Assembly (NCBI GenBank): GCA_002104945.1
Contig: MCFH01000064.1
Location: 1 to 64,000, forward strand
DNA length: 64,000 bases
Source: Piromyces finnis
Lineage: Eukaryota; Neocallimastigomycota; Neocallimastigomycetes; Neocallimastigales; Neocallimastigaceae
Direction of reading: 5' to 3'
The position numbers were made by a program, and so were the translations under genes. The notes under the pieces were generated by a model. That model did not search any database. It was not told where the DNA came from and saw only the letters and a program-made list of their open reading frames with translations. Of the stretch, positions 14,301 to 35,437 are shown piece by piece; within the stretch, counting starts at the first letter, position 1; every line of letters begins with the position of its first letter.

Positions 14301-16465
14301 GCTTTACATTTCGTAAAGGATGAAAATACTAGATTCGATATTGCTATTGAATGTGGTAATATTGATGTTGCTTTAGAAACAGCTAAATCATTAGATAATG
14401 AAGAATGTTGGAAGAGTTTAGGAGAAGAAGCTCTTCGCCAAGGAAAACATCAAGTAAAAGAATATTATTTTTATATATAACTTTATTATATTATAATAGC
14501 TTTTTAATTAATGATATTATATATTTATATAAAAAGGTTGTTGAATCTGTTTATCAAAGAATTAAGGATTATGATAAATTATCCTTCTTATACTTAATTA
14601 CTGGTAATACTGAAAAATTAAAGAAGATGTTAAAGATTGCTGAACTCCGTAACGATTATATGTCTCGTTACCATAACTCTCTTTACTTAGGTGATGTTGA
14701 AGAACAAATCAAAATGTTTAAAGAGCTTGGACAAGTTCAAATGGCTTATTTAGCTGCCAAGAGTCATGGTTTAGAAGAAGAAGCCGAAAAGATTTTAGCT
14801 GAAGCTGAAGTTACCCCAGATAAAATTTCATCACTTCCAACTAATGGTGTTTTATTAAAACCACCAACCCCAATAAACCGTCAAGAACAAAACTGGCCAT
14901 TATTAGAAATTTCAAGAAATATCTTTTCTAACTCTATGCTTCAAGAAAGTGAAAAGCCAACTCAAGTTATTGAACCAACTGGTACTGGTATGTTTGACGG
15001 TGTTGGTGAATGGGCCAACGACGATTTATCTTCAGATATGCCAGACTTAAATAAATTGAATTTATCTGCTGCTGATGCTGTTGACATTCCATTAGAAGAT
15101 GGTGGTTGGGATATTGATGTTGAAATTCCACTTCCAGAAGAACAACTTCAATCACCTATCAACACTGACTATGGTACAGCTATTACTCAAGGAATTAGTA
15201 GAAATGAACAATGGGCTCGTAACTCAAACATTGCTGTTGATCATATTGCTGCCGGTCAATTCGAATCTGCTATGAAGGTATATAAAAAATATATTTTTTA
15301 TTTAACAAAACTTTTTAAAAATTTTTACTGAGTTTATTATTATACTTTATTGTTGTATAATGTTTAATTTAGATCTTAAATAACCAAGCAGGTATTGTTA
15401 ACTTCGAAGTATTAAAGCCAATGTTTATGAGTATATATCAATCAGCCAAATCATACTTTAGTGGTGTTCCAGTATCACAGCCACTTTCCTTCCCAATCGA
15501 AAGAGTATGGGATGAAAATCCACACAAACTTCTTCCTTATGTCTGCATTACTTACCAAAATGTTCTTGCAAAATTACAAGAAGCTTACCAAGCTACCACT
15601 AGTGGTAAATTTACTGATGCTTTAACATGTTTCAGCACCATCTTAAATATGATTCCATTTGTTGTTGCTAGTAAACCAAGTGATCTTGATGAAGTAAAAT
15701 ATATATGATTCTATAACATTAAATAATAAAAACATATGAATATAATAAAATATATATTAATAATATTCATTTTTAAATTTAAATTTTATAATTTACTAGA
15801 TTAAAAAGATTGTTACATATGCTCGTGAATATATTCTTGGTTTAAAGATGGAAACTTATAGAAAGGAACTTCCAATGGATAATATGAACAATATTAAAAG
15901 AAATGTTGAATTAGCTGCATACTTCACACACTGTCAAATGCAACCAGCACATATACAATTATCTTTACGTGTTGCCATATCATTAAGTACTAAGGTAAAG
16001 AACTTTGGTACTACTTTAATATTTATTAGACGTTTACTAGAATTAAACCCAGCTCCACAAGTTGCTAATTGGGTAAGTTTCTATTATTATTGTTATTTAA
16101 ATAAAACACATAATATTCACTGATGATATTTAATGTGTAAATTAATGTAATTTCATAATTTCTAATATTAATGTCAATTGCATAATATAAAATATAATTA
16201 ATAATATTAACAGGCTAGATCTATGCAACAAAGATTAGAAAGAAATAATACTGATGAAATTCAACTTGATTACGATCAATATAATCCATTTGTTATTTGT
16301 GGTTATTCATACACACCAATTTACCGTGGTAATCCAGTTATAAACTGTCCATTCTGTAATGCATCATTTAAACCAGAATATGAAAATAAATTATGTCCAA
16401 TATGTCAATTAGCTTTAATAGGAACAAAAGCTACAGGATTAAAGAATATCGTTGAAAACAATTAA
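11338..16465 (+). CDS. COPA: Coatomer subunit alpha (alpha-COP)
   Basis: Fourteen exons were modelled: 11338-11491, 11795-12136, 12220-12435, 12514-12732, 12835-13055, 13144-13293, 13379-13610, 13706-13844, 13918-14158, 14298-14453, 14537-15277, 15373-15693, 15800-16072 and 16214-16465. They total 3657 nt and encode about 1218 aa, the usual alpha-COP length. Alpha-COP is a scaffold of the COPI coat, which carries Golgi-to-ER and intra-Golgi vesicle traffic and binds dilysine cargo through its WD40 propeller. The protein opens [20 protein letters not shown] and has at least six WD40 repeats in the first 320 residues (for example [15 protein letters not shown]). A second beta-propeller and alpha-solenoid follow. 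The C-terminal domain ends with paired CPFC and CPIC cysteines and GLKNIVENN, typical of the epsilon-COP-binding end. Confidence 0.96.
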
Positions 16466-16990
16466 GTTTATAAATTTAAATAAACATTCTCTCACAAAAG
16501 AATATATATAAAACTTTTAACTTTAATTTATAAAAATAATTAATTTTTCTGTATTATTTTTTCTTCTTTATTTCAGAATGATAATTTTAAATCAAAACTA
16601 TATTAAATAGGAATTAAAAATAATATAACTACGTAAAACCTAGTATATAATATAATAAAAAAATAATAAAAGATCAATTCATATATTAAATATTTTAGTT
16701 ACATATATTTATAAAAATCAATAAAAATAACTTTAATAATAATATAACAAATAACAATACGAAAAGTAATCAATTATTACAAAAATAATAAATAATTTTA
16801 TAAATACAAAAATATATAAATAAATAAAACGAAAAAAAAAAAAAAAAAAAAAATAAGAAACTAGAAAATAAATATAAAATTAAATGAAATAAAAAAAAAA
16901 AAAAAAATTAAAATAAATAAAATAAATAATAAAAATTGTATAATCTCTTGTTTTTGTCATTTTATTTTTACTTTTCACTATAAATGTATC
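16466..16990. other. Intergenic, downstream of COPA
   Basis: AT-rich 3' flank with poly-A tracts (near 16833-16851 and 16892-16906). No gene is seen. The left boundary of the decayed LINE fragment that follows is not sharp. Confidence 0.5.
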
Positions 16991-17029
16991 TCGAAAAATC
17001 AGTATATTAATATAGTTATTGTATTTTAC

Positions 17030-18300
17030 ATTGATATGTACTCGATTCCAAAGGTTTTTTGCTATACCTATTTTGGAAATCTCATTCGACGAAGATATTT
17101 CTTCGTTTCCTATTCAATCTAACATTTACAAAAAGGTTCAAAAATTTTTATTTTCATTCAAGAGCTTTCTTACCAATAATTGTGTCCCTATTGGTTTAAA
17201 AAATATAGTCATTCATTCCTATATTTTAAATAAAGTCTTTTATTATGCTCCATTACTTGGTTCCAACAAAAATAGAACTCACAGAATCCAATCTTTTATT
17301 AATACTGCTATTATATGGAGTGTCAATAGCTTTCACAATAAAAGTCTAAATAACAAGGATTTTGTTTTTGAACAAAATTCATTTATTAGTCTATATGCTC
17401 TTACAAGAGATTTAATGATTCCGGCCCTTTCAGGCACTTGTGCTGCGTAACAAGTGAAATGCTTTGTTAAATAGAGAAAATCAAACTTTATTATTAAAGA
17501 TCTCGTCCGATCTATTCCTTCCATATCTCATTACTCTTGAGCCAAAGAATCTTTTTCTTTACATAAGAAACTTATGAAAATAAATATTAAAAGTACTAAA
17601 GATATTAGAGAACATTATTAGAATAATAGTAGCCTAAATAATGAAAGTAAAGCCCTCAGATATACTAACAACAAATTCCTTAATTCAAATCGCCTAATGC
17701 ATATCGATCTCAACAAACTTCACTTAAATTTAGGAATTACTTGGATTATTCGTATTCGATGCGGTTATGAAAACACTACCAGAATTGCTACCGTCAGTAA
17801 TAGAGTTACACCCAACTGCCCTTGTATCTATCCATGTTGCAGATATGATGAATAATCTTTTTATTATTGGATTTTAAGATGTTCTGTATTCTCTGAATGC
17901 AGAACTTCTTCACTTAGCTTTCTTGACGATCTTTTTACTCTTTTTCACAATAAATACAAAAATCAATTCATTACTTACTTCCCGAAATGGAAGTAAGAAA
18001 AACAATTTATAACTATATTTTTACGTTCCTTCTTGGTGAAACTTTAGTTTATGATGAGCTACAAATCGATAAGACGAAACAAAAATATTTAAATGAACAG
18101 CTTTACAGTTCATCAGGGTCTCACGTTCCATTTCTTACTAAAACAATCCCTATCATTAGTAGTTCAATGAAGCTCCTTTTTGATAGGTTTAGTAAGACAC
18201 TTAACGTAATCAAGAGCGCCGACGTCGTACCAATATGGCAAAGGAATATTCCTAATGTTCCGTACATAGTTCAATGTTATTATTTCCTCGAATGAAAACA
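17030..18300 (+). pseudogene. Decayed, 5'-truncated LINE reverse transcriptase copy
   Basis: Fragments in several frames match the 3' half of the intact LINE at 49996-52564. At 17200-17450 the translation has FYYAPLLGSNKNRTHRIQ and FISLYALTRDLMIPALSGTCA, against SYFAPLLGSNKARSRIAQ and FISLYSISKDLNIPPLSAKCA in the intact copy. At about 17810-17900 a remnant of the C-terminal cysteine cluster follows (CPCIYPCC, then WILRCSVFSECR). At 17987-18295 the last domain remains (IFTFLLGE, then GSHVPFLTKTIPII). In-frame stops and shifts break the frame many times, so it is non-functional. It lacks the Asn/Ser repeat block present in the younger copy. The sequence is less AT-rich than its surroundings, as expected of a mobile element. 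Confidence 0.88.
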
Positions 18301-19105
18301 CTATGAATTCATGGGAAAGTTTAGTAGACACCACATTATCATAACTGATGTTACTTCTCTTTTTTATTTCATTTAATTTATTAGGTAGGGACCAATCCTA
18401 CACAGTACAAATTGCAAAGTCATTGAACTTTTATGTAATTCAAATAATTATTTTATTTTATTTTATTTTTGTATATATATTATATTATTTTTATTTATTA
18501 TTTATTATATCTATATGTATTATCCCCTAATATAATGTAATATTTCAAATTAAATAAATAAATACCAGAAGAACTGTATTCTCTTCCTAGTCTAAATATA
18601 TATAGTTATTGTGAAAATAACAAAAAAAAAATAAAAAATAACACAAAATTTTAATGGATTAAATAATTAATCATTATTATTATAGTTTTTTTCTTTGTTT
18701 TTTTTTATTATTGTTTTTTGTTTATTTGATTGTTTGTTTTTTAACATCGAAATCATGATTCTAATAGTTGGTCGTAAATAGAAAATAAATATAAATAAAA
18801 AAGAAAATTTAAAAAAAGTGAATATTAAATTTAATTTAATATTGAGCATTGTACATTAGATTATTTATTTACTATATTGTAAAAAAAATTTAGAAAAATT
18901 TAAAAAAAAAAAATTTAATAAAAAATTTTTTATTGTATATTAATTTTTTTTATTTCACTTATTATATCAATATAACTTTGCAATCTGAATTTTTAAAATT
19001 TAATTAGATATTTGTTTGCAATAAAATTGCAATTTTTTTTTTTTAAAAAAAAAAAAAAAAGAAAGAAAATTAATATAATAATAAAATACATTAATAATAA
19101 TAAAA
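18301..19105. other. Intergenic, includes possible 3' tail of the decayed LINE
   Basis: AT-rich, with short low-complexity frames on both strands. A patch near 18384-18420 with somewhat more GC may belong to the 3' untranslated end of the old LINE copy. No A tail or duplicated target can be recognised, consistent with age. Confidence 0.4.
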
Positions 19106-20205
19106 ATGTTAAGATATACTAAAACGACAAAATCATGTTTTACACATGAAAATGTGAAAAATAAAAAATTAATCCTAAATTCAACAATTAATAAACCTGT
19201 AGTAACTAATTTCAATAAAATTAATGGCAATGAAAACAAAAATAAATCTAATATTAATAATTCTTCTTATATTAAAAAAGAATCTACAAAAACCTTGTTT
19301 AATAAATCAAAATCGACCAAAAGCACTCTTATTCCCTTAAAAAATAATACAAATGTTAATAATAATAAAAAAGAATAGATGATTATTTTAATACTTTGCT
19401 TAAAGACACTCTTCCTTTAAATGATCTAAGTCAAAATGAAAAAGATAAAAAAGAAACAGAAAAAAATAAATTACAATTAGAAATTCCAGATTCTTTTAAA
19501 AATTCAAATACAATACTTCCTCCAGTAAATTATAATGTTCAAAAAATACATCATAATCCTTTAAAAAATAAACCACTTCGAATTATAAATAATACTAACG
19601 ATGGAAAAATGGTAATAAAGCGGAAAAACTTTTCAAATTCCCAATTAAAAAATTGTCTCTTAGTTATATATGATGATATAATGTTTGATGATTTTGAGAA
19701 TAATCAGGAACATTTCAATAAAACAGATAATGACACTACTATAATTAAAAAAAATCAGAATTTAAATAAAGATGTTTATAATCTTATTTTAAATGAAATT
19801 AAATTTTGTTATAATACTACTAGTACAATAAATAAAACGATTATTGATAACTATTTGTCCGATAATAAGGTTGCTGAAGATAAATGTCGCTTAAAGAAAT
19901 CAAGCACAAATAATAGATCTTTTAATAAAATATTAGATGATATTTATAGCCTAAATATTAGTGATAAAAGTTGTAAAAATAGTAATAATACCACAATTGA
20001 AAAGAATAAGAATAAGACACTTTCAAATAATAATTCGATTTCATCTAAAGAACTGAATACAAGAATTGTACAGAAAACTCTTTTATCTACACTAAAAACA
20101 TCGATAACTCATAAAACTCGTAAAAGAAAATTTAGTAATAATATAAAATCAAATGCTAAACAAACAAAATTAAATTTTATTTCAAAAAAACAAAAAACAA
20201 TTTAA
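19106..20205 (+). CDS. Asn/Lys/Thr-rich orphan protein with one internal frameshift
   Basis: I do not recognise this gene. A frame starts at ATG 19106 (MLRYTKTTKSCFTHENVKNK) and stops at TAG 19376-19378. The next frame is already open upstream of that stop and reads RIDDYFNTLLKDTLPLNDL through to TAA at 20203-20205. The two frames overlap at an A-rich stretch (six A at 19367-19372), so a one-base homopolymer deletion, real or a sequencing error, would explain the break; no short intron restores the frame. The joined protein would be about 365 aa, basic, rich in Asn, Lys, Thr and Ser, without membrane segments. The C-terminus is strongly basic (THKTRKRKFSNN, then KQTKLNFISKKQKTI), which suggests a nuclear protein. 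Confidence 0.55.
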
Positions 20206-21138
20206 TGTTAATATAAATTTAAAACTTTACTATATATCCATATTTAAATTTTAAATATATACATATGTATTTTTTTTTTTTTAACTTTTACATTAATTCA
20301 TAAAATGTAACAATATTTTAATAGCATATTAATACTAATAAATATAGCAATATTAGTTTTATTTTATTTTATTTTATACTTGTTCATTTTTATAAAATTT
20401 AAAAAAAATTGTTAGAGAAAAAGAAAATCCATTGTTTTTTATATATATATATACTTTTAATTATTTTTTTTTTTTTATCTTTAACATTATATATATCATT
20501 AAATATAATTTTATTGTATTATTTTTATCTATTAATAATTAATTTGTATCTTAAAATACTATAAAAATGAAATGACAATTCAATTCAAAATTTCTAAATA
20601 AAATATAAATAAGTATATATATATATATATGTACAAAAATTGCTTAATAATAGTTTTAAGAAGAAATAAACTATAATATAAATAAAAATATATAATAATA
20701 ATAAAAAAAAAATGAAAATTATTATGATATTCATTTAATTTTTATTTTTGTTTTTGTTTTTTGTTTTGTTTTTGTTTTGTTTTATAATTAAATTATGATT
20801 TAATAGTTGTTCTATAATTTTAAATTAAAAAGGAAAGAAAATAAAAAAAAAAAGAAAGAAAAAAATAAAACAAACTAATAATAAAAAAAAATTAATAAAT
20901 AAAAGAATATTAAAATAATGATAATATAGATATTATAATTTACTTAAAAAAAAAATTGATGAATTGCTTTATGTAAAATATTAAAATGATATATTGTTTT
21001 TGGTATGAATAATATTAAGTAATTAATATTATTAAACATTAAAGATAAAGATAATATAAATGAAAAATTATAGTGAAAGAAAAAGAAAAAAAAAAAATGG
21101 CTCTTTTTTTATATATTTTTTCATATTCAAATGAAAAT
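20206..21138. other. Intergenic between convergent genes
   Basis: Convergent 3' flanks of the orphan at 19106 and the SANT locus. It holds poly-T and poly-A tracts, a TA run near 20615-20630 and a TTTTG/TTTTTG-like repeat near 20743-20782. No coding or RNA gene is seen. Confidence 0.55.
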
Positions 21139-30223
<9,085 letters not shown>

Positions 30224-32203
30224 TTTTATTAATGATTTTACTATTCTTATGTTATTTCACAAAATTATCTGATTTTTTAATGTTAATTTTAATTAGTTAT
30301 ATAAATTATAGACAAAAATAAATTAAAAAAATGTAATTAAAAAAGTTATGAAATTGATATTAAAAAAAGATGAAACATAACATTAAATTAAAAATCTTAA
30401 TAGCATTAGCATTATTAATAAGTTCATTAGTTTATTAAATATAAATATTAATTAAATATTCCATCTTTAAAAATATTTCATCGTTATAAATAATCATTAT
30501 CTATAATGATTTCATAAATTTTATATCCTTTATATAATAATTAAATTGTAAAAAAAAAAAAAAAAAAAAAAAGAAGTAAAAGAGAGAAAAAGTTATTATT
30601 TCATAATTAATCATTTTTATATGTTTTTATATTTATTCTATATTTCAATAAATCCTATAGTATATATACATTGATTCTAAATTATTTTAACATTAAGATG
30701 ATATTTTGTATTTTTAATATTTTATTAACAGTTGAATTTTTTATATATATGAATATACTAATGAAATAAATGTTATAAATTTATATATAATTACTATAAA
30801 TGTTATTATAATTATAATTAATGAAAAAAAAAAAAATCCGAAAAATAATCCTCAATATATAATAAAACGTGAAAATCCAAAAATAATATAATAATTCATC
30901 AAATTTCAACAATTTTATTTTAAAAATTGAATCTTCAAAATCATCTTTTCAAATATTAGAATGATATGTTATAATTTTATAATATATTCCTTTGTAATTA
31001 AAAATATAATATTATATAATATATAATTAATTATAACTTTATATATATGTATAAATTTGTAAATTACCTTTTTAAAATGTTAATAATACTTGGTATATAT
31101 TAATATATTAATTCTTTTTAAATTTATTGTTTGAAGAACTTCATGTTTTATATATATATGCTATACTTCTTGAATTCAATATATTAAAGTCATCTAAATA
31201 CAATTAATGATTTATTGACTTATCTATATAATATGAATTTTTTTTTTTTTTTTTTTTTTTAATGTCTTATATTACAGATAGAATAAAATAATCTCTTTTT
31301 TTTATTATTAGTTAAAAAATATATATATAAAAAAAGTTTGCATTATATTTTTTATTCACATTTAATAATAATAATATTAGATTTTTAAATTATTCATATT
31401 TATCTATTTTATCATTATATCATTATCATATAATAAAAAAAAATTTCAATATAATAGAATTTTATATATATTAATAAATATACCAAATACTAATTATAAT
31501 AATTAAGATTTAACTTAATTTAATTATTCTATATTATATAATATATTATTATATTACTCAATAGAAATATATTACATTCAAAACTAAAATTGGATTGTTT
31601 TTAGAATGAATACCAATCTCATCATATATTATTCAAAATATTTAAATTTTTAATAAAAAATTAGATTATATATAAATTTTATTGATTCATAATTCTAATA
31701 TATTACTTGTAAATCAATTATATTATATATAAATAAATTTAAAGGCTTATTTTTTAAAAAGATGAAATTTTAATAATAAAAATAGTAATAATAATATTGT
31801 ATTTTAAATCATTCCTCTCCATTTTTTTTTATTAGCAATTGAGATATATAATCTTCAAACAAAGGTTTAATCAAATTCTATAAAAATTGATAGCTAATAA
31901 ATAATTAAAAAAAAAAATAAAATAGCATTTTAAAATTTAGATTTCATATAATTAAATAAGAAATGTAATTTTAAAATCAAATTTCAAATTTTAAAATCTA
32001 ATTATAAATTCTTAAATTTAAGATTAAAAATATTAAGATGCGAACAAAAAGTAAAATAAATTTTGTCTTTTATGTATTTAAAAAAAAACTTCCAGTATAT
32101 TTTTGATATTGATTAAATAGCATTAAAAATTGATTATTTTCATTAATTTCAAAAGTTTAAAAAAAAATTATTATTAAATTATTGAAATTAATAATTTTTA
32201 TCT

Positions 32204-32241
<38 letters not shown>

Positions 32242-32650
32242 TTTTTATGTCTATATTCATATGTAAGGATGTAGAATATCAAATATAATGATTATAAAAA
32301 TTAAATTAATTTAAATAATTATATTATCTTATAAGAAATTTCTTACTATTATCTATAAAAATGAAATTTTAAATAATCTATAAAATTATATATAATTTTA
32401 CCTTTTTTTTTTTTTTTTTTGTAATTTCTACTTTTATTGTTATTATTTAATTATATATATATATACTATTATAATATATACAAAATTAAATAAAAGAAAA
32501 AGAAAAAACTTTTTGTTTTTTGTTTGATTTTTACTATTTTTCTTCTATAAAATGTTTTTGTTGCTGTTATTTTTTGGTTAGCTTTGTTTTGTTTTTGTTT
32601 TTTTAATTATCATTATTGTAATTATTATTTTGCTTGGTTATTTTTATTAT
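30224..32650. other. Intergenic between the SANT locus and leucine aminopeptidase
   Basis: About 2.4 kb, AT-rich throughout, with no gene seen. It includes the SANT locus promoter and the aminopeptidase 3' flank. Homopolymers are prominent: about 22 A at 30550-30572, about 23 T near 31239-31261, about 27 A at 32211-32237 and about 18 T near 32403-32420. Confidence 0.55.
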
Positions 32651-35092
32651 TTATTTATTTTCATTATTTTTTCTAATGTATGAAGAAATAAATTCAATTA
32701 ATGATCTAGTTGGACGACCTATATAATTTAATTATATTTAAAAAAAATAATTTTTATTAATTATATATTGCAAAGAAAGAAAGAAAGAAAAATGATGAAT
32801 AATTTAAATATTTAAATTACTATATAAGCTTATTATTATTATTAAACTGTAATTATTATTTTTGTTACCTGACATTCCATTTCCTAATATATCATCATTT
32901 ATAGCTGTATCAACACTAGCAATATCTAAATGTGCAAAACGAAATGGCTTTTCATTTTTGTTAGTTTTTGGAACAAATTGTTTAACAAATAATGCTGCTG
33001 TGCAAGAGCCGCCACTACGACCTCCAGTATTAACTATATCAGCAACATTTGATTTAATAAGTTTATGATATTCTTCTGATAATGGCATACGCCAGAAAGG
33101 ATCGTTTGCTCTTTTACCAGCATGTTTTAAACTCTTCCAAAGTGAATTATCGTTGGTAAATGCACCACTGTAAACATTACCTAATGCAACATCAATGGCA
33201 CCTGTTAAAGTTGCAATAGTAATTAATGCACCATTTTTTCCCCTTTTAACAGGAAGAATATCTTGAGTACCAGCATAGAATAAACCATCGGCTAATAATA
33301 ATCTTCCCTCTTTTTATGTATTATTTTTACCATATTAATATAAATTATTTAATAAAATTAAAAGATTAATTTCTTTAAAAAAAAAACTGATATATTTGTA
33401 TATGAATATACAAACCAGCATCTGTATTGTCAATCTATTAGATAGAATTAATATATAAATTTTTGAAATTAAATTTCATTGCCAATAAAAAATTAATACT
33501 TAAATATAATGAAAAAAAAATAATAATAAATTAATATTACCTCAATAGATTTGTTATTACTAGCATAAACAACATCACCTGGTTTAACTGAAGTACTTGA
33601 TGGTAAATTTTCAGCTAAAGGAATAAAAGCTGCAATATTAATTGGTATCTGTAATTTTGCAACAGCTTTCATCATACCTATATATTTTAATTTTAATTAA
33701 AGTATTTTTAATAAATTTTGGATTACATTTCCAAATTAATAATATATATATTAATCACCAACTAAGCAAGCACCACCACCCATATCGCCTTATTTAGTGT
33801 AATTAAAATATATAATTACATTAATATAAATATTTATATTTAATAATAATTTAAATTAAAATTGAACAAAATTAAAAGTATATCATTAAAATATCACCTT
33901 TCATTGCTTTCATATCTTTTGCAGGTTTAAGAGAAATACCTCCAGAATCAAAACAAACACCTTTACCAATAAAGCCAATATCAGCTGTATTATCATTATC
34001 AATTCTACCACGATAATAAATTTCTAAAAATTTTGGTTCTTCAGCACTTCCTTTTGATACAGCTAAAAAAGCACCCATTTTTTTACTTTGTATCCATTCT
34101 TTATTACGAACAATAACTTCAATATTTTTTTCTTTTTGTAATATTTTGGATGCAGTATCACAAAATTGTGTTGGTGTCAAATAATTTGAAGGTAACTCAG
34201 AAAGATATCTTGATAAATTTTGAGCATCAGAAAATATCTTTCCTATTTTCCATTGTTCTTTTTCTTTTTCGTCTTCTTCTTCAAAAGTATATTTAATATG
34301 TTTATTTATTTTACCATTAAATATAGTTTTGTAATTATACTTTTACAAATAATAATAAAAAAATATTTAATAAAAAAAATAATAAGTACCCATATAAATA
34401 GTATGCAAAAATTATGATATGGTATAATTTAAAACAAGATATTTTAATAAAACTTACTGAACGAAGATGAACACCTTCAGAAACTGCTTTGTTATTATCA
34501 AAAGGACCAACAGAAATATTAACTGGGGTATTTATTAGTTTTAATATTGCACTTGAACCTAAAGCAGCCTATAAAGTTATAATATTTATCATTTAAATAT
34601 ATGTTAATATATAATATAATATATTTTATAGAGAAGAATAACTTAAATTAACATAAAAAAATAGTAATAATAATATTTAATAACATTTAATAATAATAAT
34701 AATAATAATAGTATAATAATAATAATAATTACAGCTCTTCTATTAATATCAGCATTAACTTTATTTCTTTCACCTAAACCAACCACTTGAATAATATCTG
34801 GAAGTTCATTTTTAATATCAGAAAAACCGAATAAACTTCTCATTTCAAATTTTTTTCCTTCAAAATGACTTGCTTTTAAACGTCTGTTTATTTCTTTTTC
34901 TATATATTCATTTTTTAAATCTTTAGTTAAATTCACTTTAAAGTCTTTCTTATTTTTATAAGCACAAATAATTAAAGCATCTGATTTTAAACGTCTTTGA
35001 TATATTCCATTAAAAATATTATTCCAACAAAAAATATTTTTATTTTGAAAAAGCCCATTTTGGACAAATTTTGAAGAAATTATATTTTGCAT
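32651..35092 (-). CDS. Leucine aminopeptidase, peptidase family M17
   Basis: Eight exons were modelled: 35092-34733, 34568-34458, 34339-33898, 33788-33759, 33677-33541, 33434-33416, 33309-32869 and 32718-32651. They total 1608 nt and encode about 535 aa. It is a two-metal aminopeptidase that removes N-terminal residues from peptides, normally as a hexamer. All active-site motifs are present: GKGVCFDSGGISLK (metal-binding Lys and Asp), MKGDMGGGA (metal Asp), DNTDAEGRLLLAD (metal Asp and Glu, and the Arg) and NTGGRSGGSCTAALFVKQFV. The Asp of the third motif sits on a 19-nt microexon. The first 35 residues are low in acids and might be an organelle leader, but this is uncertain. It is divergent from cyclin H with 345 bp between start codons. 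Confidence 0.93.
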
Positions 35093-35437
35093 GTTTTTAC
35101 GTTTTATATTTCCAAAATTATATTATTTTTATTTTTAATAAATTCATACATTTATATATGTATAAATGATTTTAAATAAATTATTAAAAAATAGTTATAA
35201 AAACCTATATTATATTTTTTTTATTATATAACATATAACATTTTTTACAAAAATGTTTTATTACATTTCAATATTGAAAAGAATTATATATTTTTGTATA
35301 TCATTGTATACAAAAATTACAAAAATTTTAATTTTTTTTTTTTCTTTTTTTTTTGGTAATTGTTATTCATTTATATTTTAAATAAGATAAAAGAAAAATT
35401 TCAAAATTTTAAAATATCATAAAATATAAAAGTTATC
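35093..35437. promoter_or_regulatory. Divergent intergenic region between leucine aminopeptidase and cyclin H
   Basis: These 345 bp separate two start codons facing away from each other, so the segment must contain both 5' untranslated regions and promoters. It has A/T runs (for example 35331-35353) but no motif I can name. Confidence 0.5.

Noticed and set aside
20148..20205. Possible PCNA-interacting (PIP) box in KQTKLNFISKK
   Set aside because: Spacing does not fit Q-x-x-hydrophobic-x-x-aromatic-aromatic; only one aromatic is present and in the wrong place.
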